A stretch of DNA of 63,993 nt. Source: an uncultured Atopobium sp. GTDB lineage: Bacteria; Actinomycetota; Coriobacteriia; Coriobacteriales; Atopobiaceae. The stretch is from positions 1 through 63,993 of the forward strand of contig CAKAPG010000007.1 in the NCBI GenBank assembly GCA_916715765.1, written 5' to 3'. The notes beneath the pieces are model-generated. The model worked only from the letters and a program-made list of their open reading frames with translations, had not been told where the DNA came from and made no database searches. The translations under genes and the position numbers were made by a program. Numbering within the stretch: the stretch's first letter is position 1; the number at the start of each line of letters is the position of its first letter. Below, piece by piece: positions 24,356 to 33,610 of the stretch.

Positions 24356-25507
24356 CTAGGAAGTAAATTTCTTCCACAAGCGCAAACCATAGCTATTGGG
24401 AAGCCCTGCCTCAATACGAATAGCCAAGTACAATCCGGAGGCGTTGTAAACAAGCTCAAAGATATCTTGGCTTGTTACGGCAGGAATACCCTGCGTTAGT
24501 GCCGTAAAGATAATTCTTGCTACGTCAAACAGAACGATAACAATAACAGCAAGAATATACGGTCTAATAAATCGGGCATCGTTTGAGCCCTTGAGAGCTA
24601 AAAGACCTGCAATAAGAGAAAATGCCGCACCTAGTGTCACCAAGAAAATGGTAAGGATTCCCTGTTGTACAAGGAATTGATTAACGGTTGCCAGGGCAGG
24701 CAGATTCACAACCCTAGAAAGATCATGCAATCCAAGCAAAATTAGTACCAGAAAAAGAGCGATGCCACTAAACGCAATGGATACCAGCGCAAACAAGTGA
24801 AGAACTCGCTGGTGACGAGAGCGCCAATAGGTAGTTCCCACAACGCCTTGGTCATGCTCTTTCTTAACCTTGTCCGCAAGATTAGAGCAAATTACCACGT
24901 ATACAATGGTGTTGAGCTGGATGAACGGATCCAGGATAATCAAGTCTCCTCTACCCCAAGCCCACAAAATTCCTACCAGAATAATCAAGCCAATCAGATA
25001 GCAAAGAAATCTGTATGGTTCAACTTTTGATGAGTCTTTGGCTGCACGTAATCCAAGTACCGAGGTTACAACCTGCAACACACCAATAAGCAATACAAAC
25101 ACATAGCCTAGAAGCACGTTATTGCTGAACGTAAAATACACACCGCTGAACTCAAGCTGTTCCAAAGGAACAGCAGGCTGTAAGCCCATAACAGTTGCAA
25201 AAAGAGATGCCGACGTAGTCAGAACATCTGCTGCTCCCAAGATAATCAAAACAATTGAAACAATGCGCAAGATATGTTGAGCAGGAGTTCTAGGAACAGT
25301 GGCCTTAACTCGGTCAGATGCAGGACGGTTCAGAGGCTGATCCTCATCAACTACAAGGATTTTCTCGGCACGCTCTGCTACTTCAGAAACGTTTTCTGCC
25401 AGCTCAGACGATGCCTCAGTCACCTTTTTAGAGAGCTCCCCTACTCTTGAGTTTTCAGCCAGCTTGGTTAGCTCAACGCCGATATCTTTCTTCTGTTCCA
25501 TTGGCAC
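24356..25507 (-). CDS. Uncharacterised polytopic membrane protein
   Basis: A 383-residue protein I cannot assign. The first 95 residues are hydrophilic, charged and helical (ELSKKVTEASSELAENVSEV), likely cytoplasmic. About eight hydrophobic helices follow in two similar halves, each beginning after a short positively charged loop (RTPAQHILRIVSIV and RSRHQRVLHLFALV). Start is probably GTG at 25507, with GAGG eight bases upstream; an ATG two codons later is possible. It stands alone, convergent with pepV. No catalytic motif seen. Confidence 0.75.
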   Translation of the reverse strand: MPMEQKKDIGVELTKLAENSRVGELSKKVTEASSELAENVSEVAERAEKILVVDEDQPLNRPASDRVKATVPRTPAQHILRIVSIVLIILGAADVLTTSASLFATVMGLQPAVPLEQLEFSGVYFTFSNNVLLGYVFVLLIGVLQVVTSVLGLRAAKDSSKVEPYRFLCYLIGLIILVGILWAWGRGDLIILDPFIQLNTIVYVVICSNLADKVKKEHDQGVVGTTYWRSRHQRVLHLFALVSIAFSGIALFLVLILLGLHDLSRVVNLPALATVNQFLVQQGILTIFLVTLGAAFSLIAGLLALKGSNDARFIRPYILAVIVIVLFDVARIIFTALTQGIPAVTSQDIFELVYNASGLYLAIRIEAGLPNSYGLRLWKKFTS

Positions 25508-25607
25508 AAAAAATCCTCACACTTGTCCAAAATGTTCAAATAAATCATAGCATTAGCTACTTTGCTGTGTTAGTATGTGCAACTGTCCGTGTACCTGCAA
25601 GTATGTA

Positions 25608-25706
25608 AGGAGGCTTGTTCGATGCTTTTTTAATCTTCTCGTGAGCGTGTCACATGTCCACACCACGAGTCTGTCTGACATGTTCCACCACTAATCGAGG
25701 AGAATT
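25608..25706 (+). promoter_or_regulatory. Leader of the MATE gene with a possible three-codon leader peptide
   Basis: A perfect AAGGAGG site (25608-25614) is followed seven bases later by ATG CTT TTT TAA (25622-25633), an apparent Met-Leu-Phe open frame. Downstream, ACATGTC and GACATGT can pair across the stretch before the GAGGAG site of the MATE gene. This resembles translational-attenuation leaders of resistance genes, but such a short frame could be chance. Confidence 0.35.
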
Positions 25707-27212
25707 ATGGAATCGAATAAGCTTTTTGCGGAAACACCACCATTTAAATTATTTATACGAGCAGCCCTTCCAGGCGCTATTGCTATGCTTGCGTCGATGC
25801 TCTACGACACCGCAGATGGAATCCTTGTTGGACGCTATCTGGGTCAGGAGTCTTTTGGCGCAGTGACCATTGCCATTCCACTGGTCATTCTTTGCTTTGC
25901 TGTTGCCGACCTTATTGGCGTTGGCGCTTCTGCGGTTATTGCAGTTGAACATGGCAAGAAGAACCACCAGACTGCTAATAACATCTTTACCATTGCTTTT
26001 ATCATGCTTATTACCACAGGTGTTATCAGCGGCATTTTCTTCTTCTTTTGTGCGCCAAACGTTCTGGCGCTGATGGGTGCTCAGGGTAAGATTGCCGAGC
26101 AAGGAACTATCTACCTGCGCGTATGGACGCTTTTCTTGCCAGTTATGTGCATCTCGTACGCCGTTGATAACTTCCTTAAGATCTGCGGAAAAATTAGGCG
26201 TTCTACCAGCATTGCCTTTATCTCTGCAATTTTGGGAACCGTACTTGAATACTACTTCCTGGGAGTTTTGGGATTATCCGTTGAGTATGCGGCGCTGGGT
26301 TACTGCATCTCTATTACCTTCTCGTCCCTTTACGGTGTTTGGCCCTTTATTGGTAACAGACAAATTCTTAAGTTTGTTAAGCCACACTTTAATTGGACGC
26401 ACATAAGAGAGATTTTTGTAAACGGCTTCCCTATCTTTATGCAGAACATCTCAAGCAGGATTTATTCGCTCCTGATGAACGCTGCCCTACTGAGCCTTGG
26501 CGGAGATATTGCCATTGCTTCTTACGGCGTACTTCTCTATTCTGGCGGACTCATTCAGCCGCTCATTTATGGACAAGCTGATGCCATGCAGCCAGCCATT
26601 GGCTACAACTGGGGCGCAAAGAAAAAAGATCGAGTGCTTGCTATCGAGAAGTACATCTTCTCCACAGGCATTATTATTGGCATCTTTGCGTTCTGTGTCT
26701 CGTTCTTCTTCTCGGAGTTCTTAGTTAAGCTCTACCTGCCTGAAGGAACGCAAGACCTGCTTAACATGGCCATCCCAGCTATGCGCATTCACGCTTTTAT
26801 CTTCATTTTTAGCTGGATTACCATGTGCACCGAGAGTCTTGCCATTGCCCTTAAGCAGACAAAAATTTCCAATCTCTTGAGCATCTTTATGGCACTTATC
26901 TTCCCTATCAGCTCGCTTATGGTGCTGAGGCCCTTTGGTCTGGACGCGCTCTGGTACGTCTCAGTTGTATCCAACATACTCTCGGCGTTGCTCTCTGTTG
27001 GCTGCCTCATCCACATCTATCGCAAACACTTTAGGGGTGTAGACGCTGATGACGCAGACGATGCACCTGATGACGCAGACGAAGCACCTGAGCTCCAGGA
27101 TGAGGATACCCAGCTCACCGAGGCAGAGCTTGCAGAGGCAGAGCTCGCAGCTTCCGAACTCTCTAGCCCAGAAGATCACCTGGACGGCGAGTCCATCTCC
27201 CGAGCTCAATAG
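25707..27212 (+). CDS. MATE family efflux transporter
   Basis: A 501-residue transporter with twelve predicted membrane helices and two MATE halves. It begins with LFIRAALPGAIAMLASMLYDTADGILVG, typical of the DinF/NorM superfamily, and the second half contains GQADAMQPAIGYNWGAKK, the conserved Q-P-G-N-G pattern. The last 55 residues form an unusual highly acidic cytoplasmic tail (Asp/Ala then Glu/Ala repeats). Members export cationic drugs or metabolites with sodium or proton antiport. The ATG has GAGGAG four bases upstream. A possible leader peptide precedes it. Confidence 0.93.
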   Translation: MESNKLFAETPPFKLFIRAALPGAIAMLASMLYDTADGILVGRYLGQESFGAVTIAIPLVILCFAVADLIGVGASAVIAVEHGKKNHQTANNIFTIAFIMLITTGVISGIFFFFCAPNVLALMGAQGKIAEQGTIYLRVWTLFLPVMCISYAVDNFLKICGKIRRSTSIAFISAILGTVLEYYFLGVLGLSVEYAALGYCISITFSSLYGVWPFIGNRQILKFVKPHFNWTHIREIFVNGFPIFMQNISSRIYSLLMNAALLSLGGDIAIASYGVLLYSGGLIQPLIYGQADAMQPAIGYNWGAKKKDRVLAIEKYIFSTGIIIGIFAFCVSFFFSEFLVKLYLPEGTQDLLNMAIPAMRIHAFIFIFSWITMCTESLAIALKQTKISNLLSIFMALIFPISSLMVLRPFGLDALWYVSVVSNILSALLSVGCLIHIYRKHFRGVDADDADDAPDDADEAPELQDEDTQLTEAELAEAELAASELSSPEDHLDGESISRAQ

Positions 27213-27283
27213 CCCGCGCACTCGCAACAACCGCAGTCCCGGCGCGCGCAGCTCCGCACAACAACGTACTCCTCACAAAAAAC

Positions 27284-27323
27284 ATGGCGAGAAGACCTTC
27301 TGATTCCAAGATCTTCTCGCCAT
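27284..27323. terminator. Terminator whose stem is two inverted GGCGAGAA octamers
   Basis: ATGGCGAGAAGA pairs perfectly with TCTTCTCGCCAT: 12 base pairs with a 16-base loop. On the minus strand the stem is followed by TTTTTT, so it terminates metY; it may also serve the convergent MATE gene. Both arms contain the over-represented octamer. Confidence 0.85.
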
Positions 27324-27350
27324 AAACATAAGCGGTTATAGAACGTCTAC

Positions 27351-28631
27351 CTACAGTGCAGCAAGTGCCTGCTCGACGTCGTTGATAAGGTCCTCGGTGC
27401 CCTCAATACCGCAGCTCAAGCGTACGGTACCTGGGGTGATGCCTGCTGCTACAAGCTCCTCATCGGTAAGCTGACGGTGCGTTGAAGAAGCTGGATGCAA
27501 ACAGCAAGAACGAGCGTCTGCAACGTGTGTTGCAATGGAGAAGACCTTGAGGTTGCCCAAGAACTTCTCGGCAGCCTCGCGACCACCAGCAACGTCAACA
27601 GTGATAACACCGCAGGAGCCGTTTGGCAGGTACTTCTGAGCCAGCTCGTAGTACTTATCGCCTGGAAGACCAGGGTAGCTTACGTGCGCAACCTTAGGGT
27701 TGTTAACAAGCGCCTCGGCAACTGCCTGGCCATTCTTGCAATGCTGAGCCATACGAACATGCAGGGACTCAAGGCCAAGGTTGAGATAGAAAGCGCTCTG
27801 TGGCGACTGAATAGAACCAAAGTCACGCATAAGCTGGACGGTTGCCTTAGTAATAAAAGCGCCGCCCTTACCAAAGGTATCTGCATACACAAGGTTGTGA
27901 TACGAAGGATCTGGCTGGGTCAGACCTGGGAACTTATCTGCGTGAGCAGCCCAGTCAAAGTTACCACCATCAACAATAGCGCCGCCAACAGCAGAGCCAT
28001 GACCGTCCATGTACTTAGTAGTGGAATGGGTCACAATATCTGCTCCCCACTCAAGAGGACGGCAGTTCACAGGCGTGGCAAACGTATTGTCAACAATCAG
28101 TGGCACGCCATGGTCATGAGCAGCCTTTGCCCAGCGCTCAATATCAAGAACAACCAGCGCAGGGTTTGCAACAGTCTCACCAAAGACGCACTTGGTATTT
28201 GGCCTGAATGCTGCGTTAATCTCCTCGTCAGTTGCATCTGGCGAGATAAACGTGCACTCCACACCCATCTTTTTAAGGGTGATAGCAAACAGGTTAAAGG
28301 TTCCGCCATAAATGGTGGAAAGCGCAATAAAGTGATCTCCAGCCTCAGCAATGTTGAAGACGGCAAAGAAGTTTGCTGCCTGACCAGAAGAAGTCAGCAT
28401 TGCAGCGGCACCGCCCTCAAGAGCACAAATCTTTGAAGCTACATTATCCAGCGTTGGATTCTGAACGCGAGAATAGAAATAGCCAGCAGCTTTGAGGTCG
28501 AACAACTCTCCAAGCTGCATCGACTCGTCATATTTGAACGTGGTTGATTGAATGATAGGCACTTGCCTAGGCTCACCGCAACCAGGCTGATAACCGCCCT
28601 GTACGCAGCGAGTCTCGATGCTCTCAGACAT
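27351..28631 (-). CDS. metY: O-acetylhomoserine aminocarboxypropyltransferase (homocysteine synthase)
   Basis: A 426-residue PLP enzyme of the Cys/Met metabolism family, MetY type. It makes homocysteine from O-acetylhomoserine and sulfide. I place the start at 28631, where GGAGG lies six bases upstream of ATG TCT GAG; an in-frame extension to 28685 lacks support. Features: GGYQPGCGEPRQVPIIQSTT at the N-terminus, SSGQAANFF with the PLP phosphate contact, VDNTFATP, and the Schiff-base Lys in THSTTKYMDGHGSAVGG near residue 205. The C-terminal substrate site HPASSTHRQL is typical of MetY. It sits alone on the minus strand. Confidence 0.93.
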   Translation of the reverse strand: MSESIETRCVQGGYQPGCGEPRQVPIIQSTTFKYDESMQLGELFDLKAAGYFYSRVQNPTLDNVASKICALEGGAAAMLTSSGQAANFFAVFNIAEAGDHFIALSTIYGGTFNLFAITLKKMGVECTFISPDATDEEINAAFRPNTKCVFGETVANPALVVLDIERWAKAAHDHGVPLIVDNTFATPVNCRPLEWGADIVTHSTTKYMDGHGSAVGGAIVDGGNFDWAAHADKFPGLTQPDPSYHNLVYADTFGKGGAFITKATVQLMRDFGSIQSPQSAFYLNLGLESLHVRMAQHCKNGQAVAEALVNNPKVAHVSYPGLPGDKYYELAQKYLPNGSCGVITVDVAGGREAAEKFLGNLKVFSIATHVADARSCCLHPASSTHRQLTDEELVAAGITPGTVRLSCGIEGTEDLINDVEQALAAL

Positions 28632-28700
28632 AGCATCCTCCCTCATAATCATCATCCACGCCGCACAAACGTCTCTGCACTCCAAACGTGGACTATGTGA

Positions 28701-30041
28701 TTACCTTAGGATACTAGTCTCTCTACCCTCAATAACACGCTCAATCAAAACTTTTTCATGTTCTGAAACAATTGCGAGGTCTGAGGTAACATCTCTAAAG
28801 TCCATAGAATCTTTCCACTCTTTGACCAGAGAAATGTTGCGCTGAGCTGTGCAAACGGCACTGAGCTCAGAGTCAATGTCCTGCATAATCTGGGTGTAAT
28901 TTGCGCGCTTCTCACCCAACATGTCACTGAGGTGGAGCAAAATGTGCTCAACCTCACGAACTTCTCGCCTTGCATGGTGTACCTCAGAGAAGCTAGTCAT
29001 ATCCAGGCCAAAGAGGCGCGCATCGATAGTCTCCAGCATGTAATCAAAGCGGCTGCTAATGTCTTCAAACGAGAGGCCATCTTTTAGTACCGCGTCTGAC
29101 CATGCAGGCTCAAAGAGCTCATCCAGCGCACAGCGCAGACTACGACGGACAGCCTTCTTGCGCAGACCCTCGCAAATGCGATCGCGCTCAGACTCGCGAG
29201 CTGCTTCTACAGCGCTGACCAGCTTGGAGCCATGAGAAAGCTCTCCGGACTCCATCAAATCTGCAACGGTATCAGAAAAGCCATCAATCTCACGAAGGCG
29301 CGTAGTTGCACCAAGCATCAACCTATAAACAGGCTCAGCAATCTCAACTGCCTCCTCATTAAGAAGTGGCGAGAAGAACTTGGTAAGCAGCTGGGTTCCT
29401 CTAAGAGCAAACCTAAATGCTGCGATTACTGCAGGGTCTTCTGGATGAGCACGGAACTCTGTGTATGCATCTTCCAGATTGGTTGCTGCATGAGCGCATG
29501 CCTCATCAAGAGCGTCAAGCGTTTCCCAAGGCTGAGTGGAAGGACCACTGACCAGCCAAAGAAGCTTTCCATGAGGCTCTCGAACGTCTCCAAGCTGCTT
29601 CCAGACGCACTTGTGTTGATTACAAAGCGAACCACGTACGTCAATAGCGCACACAGCGCCCTTTGTCAGCGGAAGTTCAAATCCCAGCAGAGTCTCTGCA
29701 ACATAACCCAAAAATGGGGCGTGACCAACAAGAATAAGCGTTTCTGCATCAGCGTGCTCAAGCTCTGCCTGAAGTGCAGGAAGATCTTGATCGTAAAGGG
29801 AGTCATGAATCTCTAGACCTTCTGCATCCAGAGCCTCTGCCACAATCTCTGCAGTCTCAAGCGCGCGAAGAGCAGGACTTGTCCAAATCTCAGCCTCTTC
29901 CCCCTCTGGTCCCAACAGTCCAAAAATATGAGGATAATTGGCAGATAAAGCCCTCTGACCAGCACGTGTGAGCTCTCGACTCATGTCTTCAGAGCCACGT
30001 TCAGATACACCATGTCTAACAAGAACCAAAGTCTTTACCAT
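28701..30041 (-). CDS. SixA-like histidine phosphatase fused to a CHAD domain
   Basis: A 446-residue two-domain protein. Residues 1-165 are a histidine phosphatase (phosphoglycerate-mutase-like) of the SixA type: the catalytic RHG is in LVLVRHGVSERG and the second His is in LILVGHAPFLGYV. Residues about 195-446 form a CHAD domain: helices rich in conserved basic residues (FRFALRGTQLLTKFF, RKKAVRRSLRCALDELF, VHHARREVREVEHILLHL). CHAD domains bind polyphosphate, so this may be a phosphatase targeted to polyphosphate-rich sites; that link is inference. No polyphosphate kinase is in the window. Confidence 0.82.
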   Translation of the reverse strand: MVKTLVLVRHGVSERGSEDMSRELTRAGQRALSANYPHIFGLLGPEGEEAEIWTSPALRALETAEIVAEALDAEGLEIHDSLYDQDLPALQAELEHADAETLILVGHAPFLGYVAETLLGFELPLTKGAVCAIDVRGSLCNQHKCVWKQLGDVREPHGKLLWLVSGPSTQPWETLDALDEACAHAATNLEDAYTEFRAHPEDPAVIAAFRFALRGTQLLTKFFSPLLNEEAVEIAEPVYRLMLGATTRLREIDGFSDTVADLMESGELSHGSKLVSAVEAARESERDRICEGLRKKAVRRSLRCALDELFEPAWSDAVLKDGLSFEDISSRFDYMLETIDARLFGLDMTSFSEVHHARREVREVEHILLHLSDMLGEKRANYTQIMQDIDSELSAVCTAQRNISLVKEWKDSMDFRDVTSDLAIVSEHEKVLIERVIEGRETSILR

Positions 30042-30315
30042 GTTTACCTCCGCTGGTCATCTGCAGAAAACTGCTCCTTATAGCGTAATAGGACGCCCGC
30101 GCAATTTTGCACGAACGTCCTATTTTTACTGCCAACGGGCAAATATATCGGTATATGGCGAGAAAAACTTTTTATCTCGCATCTCTGCTATGCAGTTTTT
30201 GCATAACGGCTATGCATAATCTGCACGCAAAAATCCAACTTGAAAGACTTGGCAACTGTGGCGGTTAAGTTAGCGCTCTATCCACGCGTCCCTACACCGC
30301 CTGTGACCGGCAATC
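30042..30315. other. Spacer between asnS and the SixA-CHAD gene
   Basis: No gene. It holds a short AGGACG/CGTCCT hairpin followed by a T run on the plus strand (around 30088-30126), one GGCGAGAA octamer at 30157, and TATGCATAATCTGCAC near 30208. That last string is similar to part of the 131-bp element but lacks its ends. The minus-strand promoter of the SixA-CHAD gene should lie here; I cannot pick it out. Confidence 0.4.
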
Positions 30316-31719
30316 TTAAAAGTCAGCGTTACCAACGGTACGAGGGTGAGGAATAACGTCGCGAATGTTATCCACACCGGTGAGGTACATAACAAGGCGC
30401 TCAAAGCCAAGACCAAAGCCAGAGTGTGTGCAAGAGCCGTAACGGCGAAGATCCAAATAATACTTGTAATCGTCGGGGTTCATGCCAAGCTCAACAATGC
30501 GCTTCTCAAGAAGTTCAAGACGGTCTTCTCGCTGTGAACCACCAATAATCTCGCCGATGCCTGGAACAAGGCAGTCAGCTGCAGCAACAGTCTTGCCGTC
30601 ATCATTAAGGCGCATGTAGAAAGCCTTAATTTCTGCTGGGTAATCAGTAACAAAGATTGGCTTTCCAAAGTGCTGCTCAGTGAGGTAGCGCTCATGCTCG
30701 GTCTGAAGGTCAATACCCCACTCAACAGGATATTCAAACTTCTGACCAGCCTTTACTGCCTCTTGCAGAATCTCAATTGCCTCAGTGTAAGAAACACAAG
30801 AGAACTGGGAAGTTGCAACGTGGTTCAGGCGCTCAAGCAGACCTTTATCCACAAACTTGTTAAGCATCTCCAGCTCATCTGGGCAATGCTCAAGTACGTA
30901 TGCAATAACGTAGCGCAGCATCTCTTCTGCAACATCCATATCCTGTGCAAGATCACAGAAAGCCATCTCTGGCTCAATCATCCAGAACTCTGCAGCGTGG
31001 CGGCGTGTGTTGGAGTTCTCTGCGCGGAACGTTGGACCAAAGGTGTACACGTCACCAAAGGCCATAGCAAAGTTCTCTGCCTGAAGCTGGCCAGAAACAG
31101 TGAGGTGAGAAGACTGACCAAAGAAGTCCTTTGAGTAGTCAACATCGCCCTTCTCGGTACGTGGAACGTTGTTCAAATCAAGTGTGGTAACACGGAACAT
31201 CTCGCCTGCACCCTCAGCATCAGATGCGGTAATGATTGGGGTGTTCACGTAGACAAAGCCGCGATCCTGGAAGAACTGGTGGATAGCAAAAGCAGCCACA
31301 GAACGGATGCGGAAAACTGCGCGGAACATATTGGTGCGAGGACGAAGGTGCTGCTGCGTACGAAGGTACTCAAGAGACTGACGCTTCTTCTGCATTGGAT
31401 AGTCAGGGCTGGATGGTCCCTCAATCACAATGGTCTCTGCCTGCAGCTCAATAGGCTGTGGACGATCAGGGGTAAGCTCAAGGACGCCCTCAATAATCAG
31501 AGCAGCGCCAACGCCACAAGAAGCAACCTCCTCGTAATTGCCAAGGTTCTCACGATTCATAACAACCTGTAGGTCTTTGAAGCAGCTACCATCATTAAGT
31601 GTGACGAAGCCAAAATTCTTCATATCCCTTACTGAACGTACCCAGCCGGCCACGGTAACTTTTTGGCCACCAAGTTGCTCTGCATCTGCGTACAATGCAG
31701 AAATCGTGATGCGCTCCAC
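30316..31719 (-). CDS. asnS: Asparaginyl-tRNA synthetase
   Basis: A class IIb aminoacyl-tRNA synthetase of about 467 residues. It has an N-terminal OB-fold anticodon-binding domain (GGQKVTVAGWVRSVRDMKNF) and a catalytic core with motif 2 around FRAENSNTRRHAAEFWMIEPE and motif 3 GFGLGFERLVMYLTG followed by DNIRDVIPHPR. The last stretch is the AsnRS/AspRS ATP site. Start: AAGGAGGG lies eight bases before GTG at 31719, while the ATG at 31725 is only two bases from it, so I favour the GTG; up to eight more in-frame codons are possible (to 31743). Confidence 0.95.
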   Translation of the reverse strand: MERITISALYADAEQLGGQKVTVAGWVRSVRDMKNFGFVTLNDGSCFKDLQVVMNRENLGNYEEVASCGVGAALIIEGVLELTPDRPQPIELQAETIVIEGPSSPDYPMQKKRQSLEYLRTQQHLRPRTNMFRAVFRIRSVAAFAIHQFFQDRGFVYVNTPIITASDAEGAGEMFRVTTLDLNNVPRTEKGDVDYSKDFFGQSSHLTVSGQLQAENFAMAFGDVYTFGPTFRAENSNTRRHAAEFWMIEPEMAFCDLAQDMDVAEEMLRYVIAYVLEHCPDELEMLNKFVDKGLLERLNHVATSQFSCVSYTEAIEILQEAVKAGQKFEYPVEWGIDLQTEHERYLTEQHFGKPIFVTDYPAEIKAFYMRLNDDGKTVAAADCLVPGIGEIIGGSQREDRLELLEKRIVELGMNPDDYKYYLDLRRYGSCTHSGFGLGFERLVMYLTGVDNIRDVIPHPRTVGNADF

Positions 31720-31742
31720 GGGCATACCCTCCTTGTAACTCA

Positions 31743-31782
31743 CTCTGCAGGCCTATCCTGCGCTCTGCAAGCCTATCCTGCG
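31743..31782. repeat. Two 20-bp tandem repeats upstream of asnS
   Basis: CTCTGCAGGCCTATCCTGCG (31743-31762) is followed directly by a copy with one change (31763-31782). They lie between asnS and the divergent pyrE and could affect the asnS leader. Confidence 0.6.
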
Positions 31783-31981
31783 AGACGATCAAATATTTAT
31801 TTAGAATACCGCATAACCACATGGCAGGCGCTCACTTTTATATATCTGGCGGTAATTACGCTAATCTCACACAGCCAAGCCGGCACGCCATAAAACACCT
31901 ATCCGTAATTCGGCTAAACTAGTGCAGTGGAACGTACCTAAAAATTGCCGCCGCGTCAAAAGGCCTGCTAAAGGAGAAACC

Positions 31982-32662
31982 ATGGAAGACTACAAGCGCG
32001 AATTTATTGAGTTTATGGTTCAGAGCAACGTACTTAAATTTGGTGATTTTACGCTTAAGAGTGGTCGCAAATCTCCTTTCTTCATGAACGCCGGCGCCTA
32101 TGTCACTGGCGAGCAGCTCCACAAGCTGGGACTTTATTATGCTCGCGCCATTCACGACAACTTTGGCCTGGATTTTGACGTAGTCTTTGGTCCTGCTTAC
32201 AAGGGCATCCCTCTTTCGGTAATCACCGCAATGGGCATCAATGAGCTCTATGGTAAGCAGGTTCAGTACTGCTCCAACAGAAAAGAAGCAAAAGATCACG
32301 GTGCTGATGCGGGCATGCTTTTAGGAGCAGAGCTCAAAGACGGCCAGAGAGTAGTCATGGTTGAAGACGTCACCACTTCTGGCAAGTCTATTGAAGAGAC
32401 CTATCCTCTGATTACCTCTATTGCAAACATCGAGGTAGTTGGCCTGATTGTCTCACTCAACCGCATGGAAGTTGGCAAGGGCGGAAAAGTCGCAGCACTC
32501 CAGGAAGTCTCCGAGCGCTGGAGCATGCCAACCGCAGCCATTGTCTCCATGGATGAGGTTACCGAGGCCCTCTACAACAAAGAGGTTGACGGCAAAGTTA
32601 TTATCGACGACACCTTGAAGAGCGCCATTGATGCCTACTACCAGCAGTATGGCGTTAAATAA
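31982..32662 (+). CDS. pyrE: Orotate phosphoribosyltransferase
   Basis: A 226-residue enzyme converting orotate and PRPP to OMP in pyrimidine synthesis. Start at 31982, with AAAGGAG six bases upstream (an earlier in-frame GTG at 31922 lacks a site). Features: GDFTLKSGRKSPFFMNAG at the N-terminus, FGPAYKGIPLSV, and the PRPP-binding VVMVEDVTTSGKSIEE near residues 120-135. A -10-like TAAACT precedes it near 31915. The other pyr genes are not nearby, so it is transcribed separately. Confidence 0.94.
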   Translation: MEDYKREFIEFMVQSNVLKFGDFTLKSGRKSPFFMNAGAYVTGEQLHKLGLYYARAIHDNFGLDFDVVFGPAYKGIPLSVITAMGINELYGKQVQYCSNRKEAKDHGADAGMLLGAELKDGQRVVMVEDVTTSGKSIEETYPLITSIANIEVVGLIVSLNRMEVGKGGKVAALQEVSERWSMPTAAIVSMDEVTEALYNKEVDGKVIIDDTLKSAIDAYYQQYGVK

Positions 32663-32695
32663 GGCGAGAAAAACCTCTGCGTAGAAACCTGACTT

Positions 32696-33610
32696 ATGAC
32701 TCTGACTCAACTTAAATACGTTCTTGCAATTGCTAAGGCAGGCACTATTAACGCCGCAGCTAAACAGCTCTTTATCTCGCAACCTACCTTAAGTAGCGCA
32801 GTCAAAGAGCTTGAAGCCGAGCTGGGAATCTCCCTTTTTAACAGGACCAGCAAGGGTGTTGAACCTACCGCAGATGGCGAGGAGTTTTTGAGTTATGCCA
32901 GGCAAGTTGTCATGCAGACTGACCTCATTGAAGAGCGCTATCTGGGCACTGCCCCCGCTAAGCAGCGCTTTTGCGTTTCTTGCCAGCATTATTCCTTTGC
33001 AGTTGAGGCCTTTGTCAACCTGATTAAAGAGCACGGCGGCTCAAAGTACGATTTCCGTATCAGAGAAACGCAAACGTACGAGATTATTGAAGATGTCTCA
33101 AAGCTAAGAAGTGAGGTAGGCGTTCTCTACCTCAACTCATTCAATGAGCGCGTCATTAGAAAAACATTGCAGGACCAGGGCTTGGTTTTCTCTCCATTGT
33201 TTAAATGCAAGCCAAGCGTCTTTGTGGGAAAAGATAACCCGCTGGCAAAGCGCTCCTCGGTAACGCTCAACGATCTTGCCCCCTACCCTCGCCTTTCTTA
33301 CGAGCAGGGTGAGCACAATGCGTTCTATTTCTCCGAGGAGCTTTTGGCAACGCTTGATCGCGATAAGGACATCATGGTCCGAGACCGCGCTACCATCTTT
33401 AATCTGATTATTGGCTTGAACGGTTACACCATCAGCACCGGCCTTATTAACGAGGAGCTCAACGGCCCAAACATTGTTGCAATTCCTCTAGCTGTTGATG
33501 ATTACATGGAAGTTGGCTACGTCACCCACGACGAGAAGAGCCTCTCGCCCTTTGGTGAGCTCTACATTGATGCGCTTAAGCGCTGTTGCCAGGCGGTTAC
33601 GTGGGTGTAA
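32696..33610 (+). CDS. LysR family transcriptional regulator
   Basis: A 304-residue regulator. Residues 1-60 form the LysR winged helix-turn-helix (LTQLKYVLAIAKAGTINAAA, then LFISQPTLSSAVKELEAELG) and residues about 90-300 a two-lobed effector-binding domain. It follows pyrE by 33 bases in the same direction and may be partly co-transcribed. LysR proteins often regulate a divergent neighbour, but none is adjacent, so the target and ligand are unknown. A GGCGAGAA octamer lies in the short gap before it. Confidence 0.9.
   Translation: MTLTQLKYVLAIAKAGTINAAAKQLFISQPTLSSAVKELEAELGISLFNRTSKGVEPTADGEEFLSYARQVVMQTDLIEERYLGTAPAKQRFCVSCQHYSFAVEAFVNLIKEHGGSKYDFRIRETQTYEIIEDVSKLRSEVGVLYLNSFNERVIRKTLQDQGLVFSPLFKCKPSVFVGKDNPLAKRSSVTLNDLAPYPRLSYEQGEHNAFYFSEELLATLDRDKDIMVRDRATIFNLIIGLNGYTISTGLINEELNGPNIVAIPLAVDDYMEVGYVTHDEKSLSPFGELYIDALKRCCQAVTWV

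Noticed and set aside
25654..25866. 70-codon frame overlapping the MATE start
   Set aside because: No ribosome site, and it runs out of frame into a clear MATE gene.
30088..30126. Plus-strand terminator-like hairpin
   Set aside because: No plus-strand gene ends nearby, and on the minus strand it lacks a T run, so its role is unclear.
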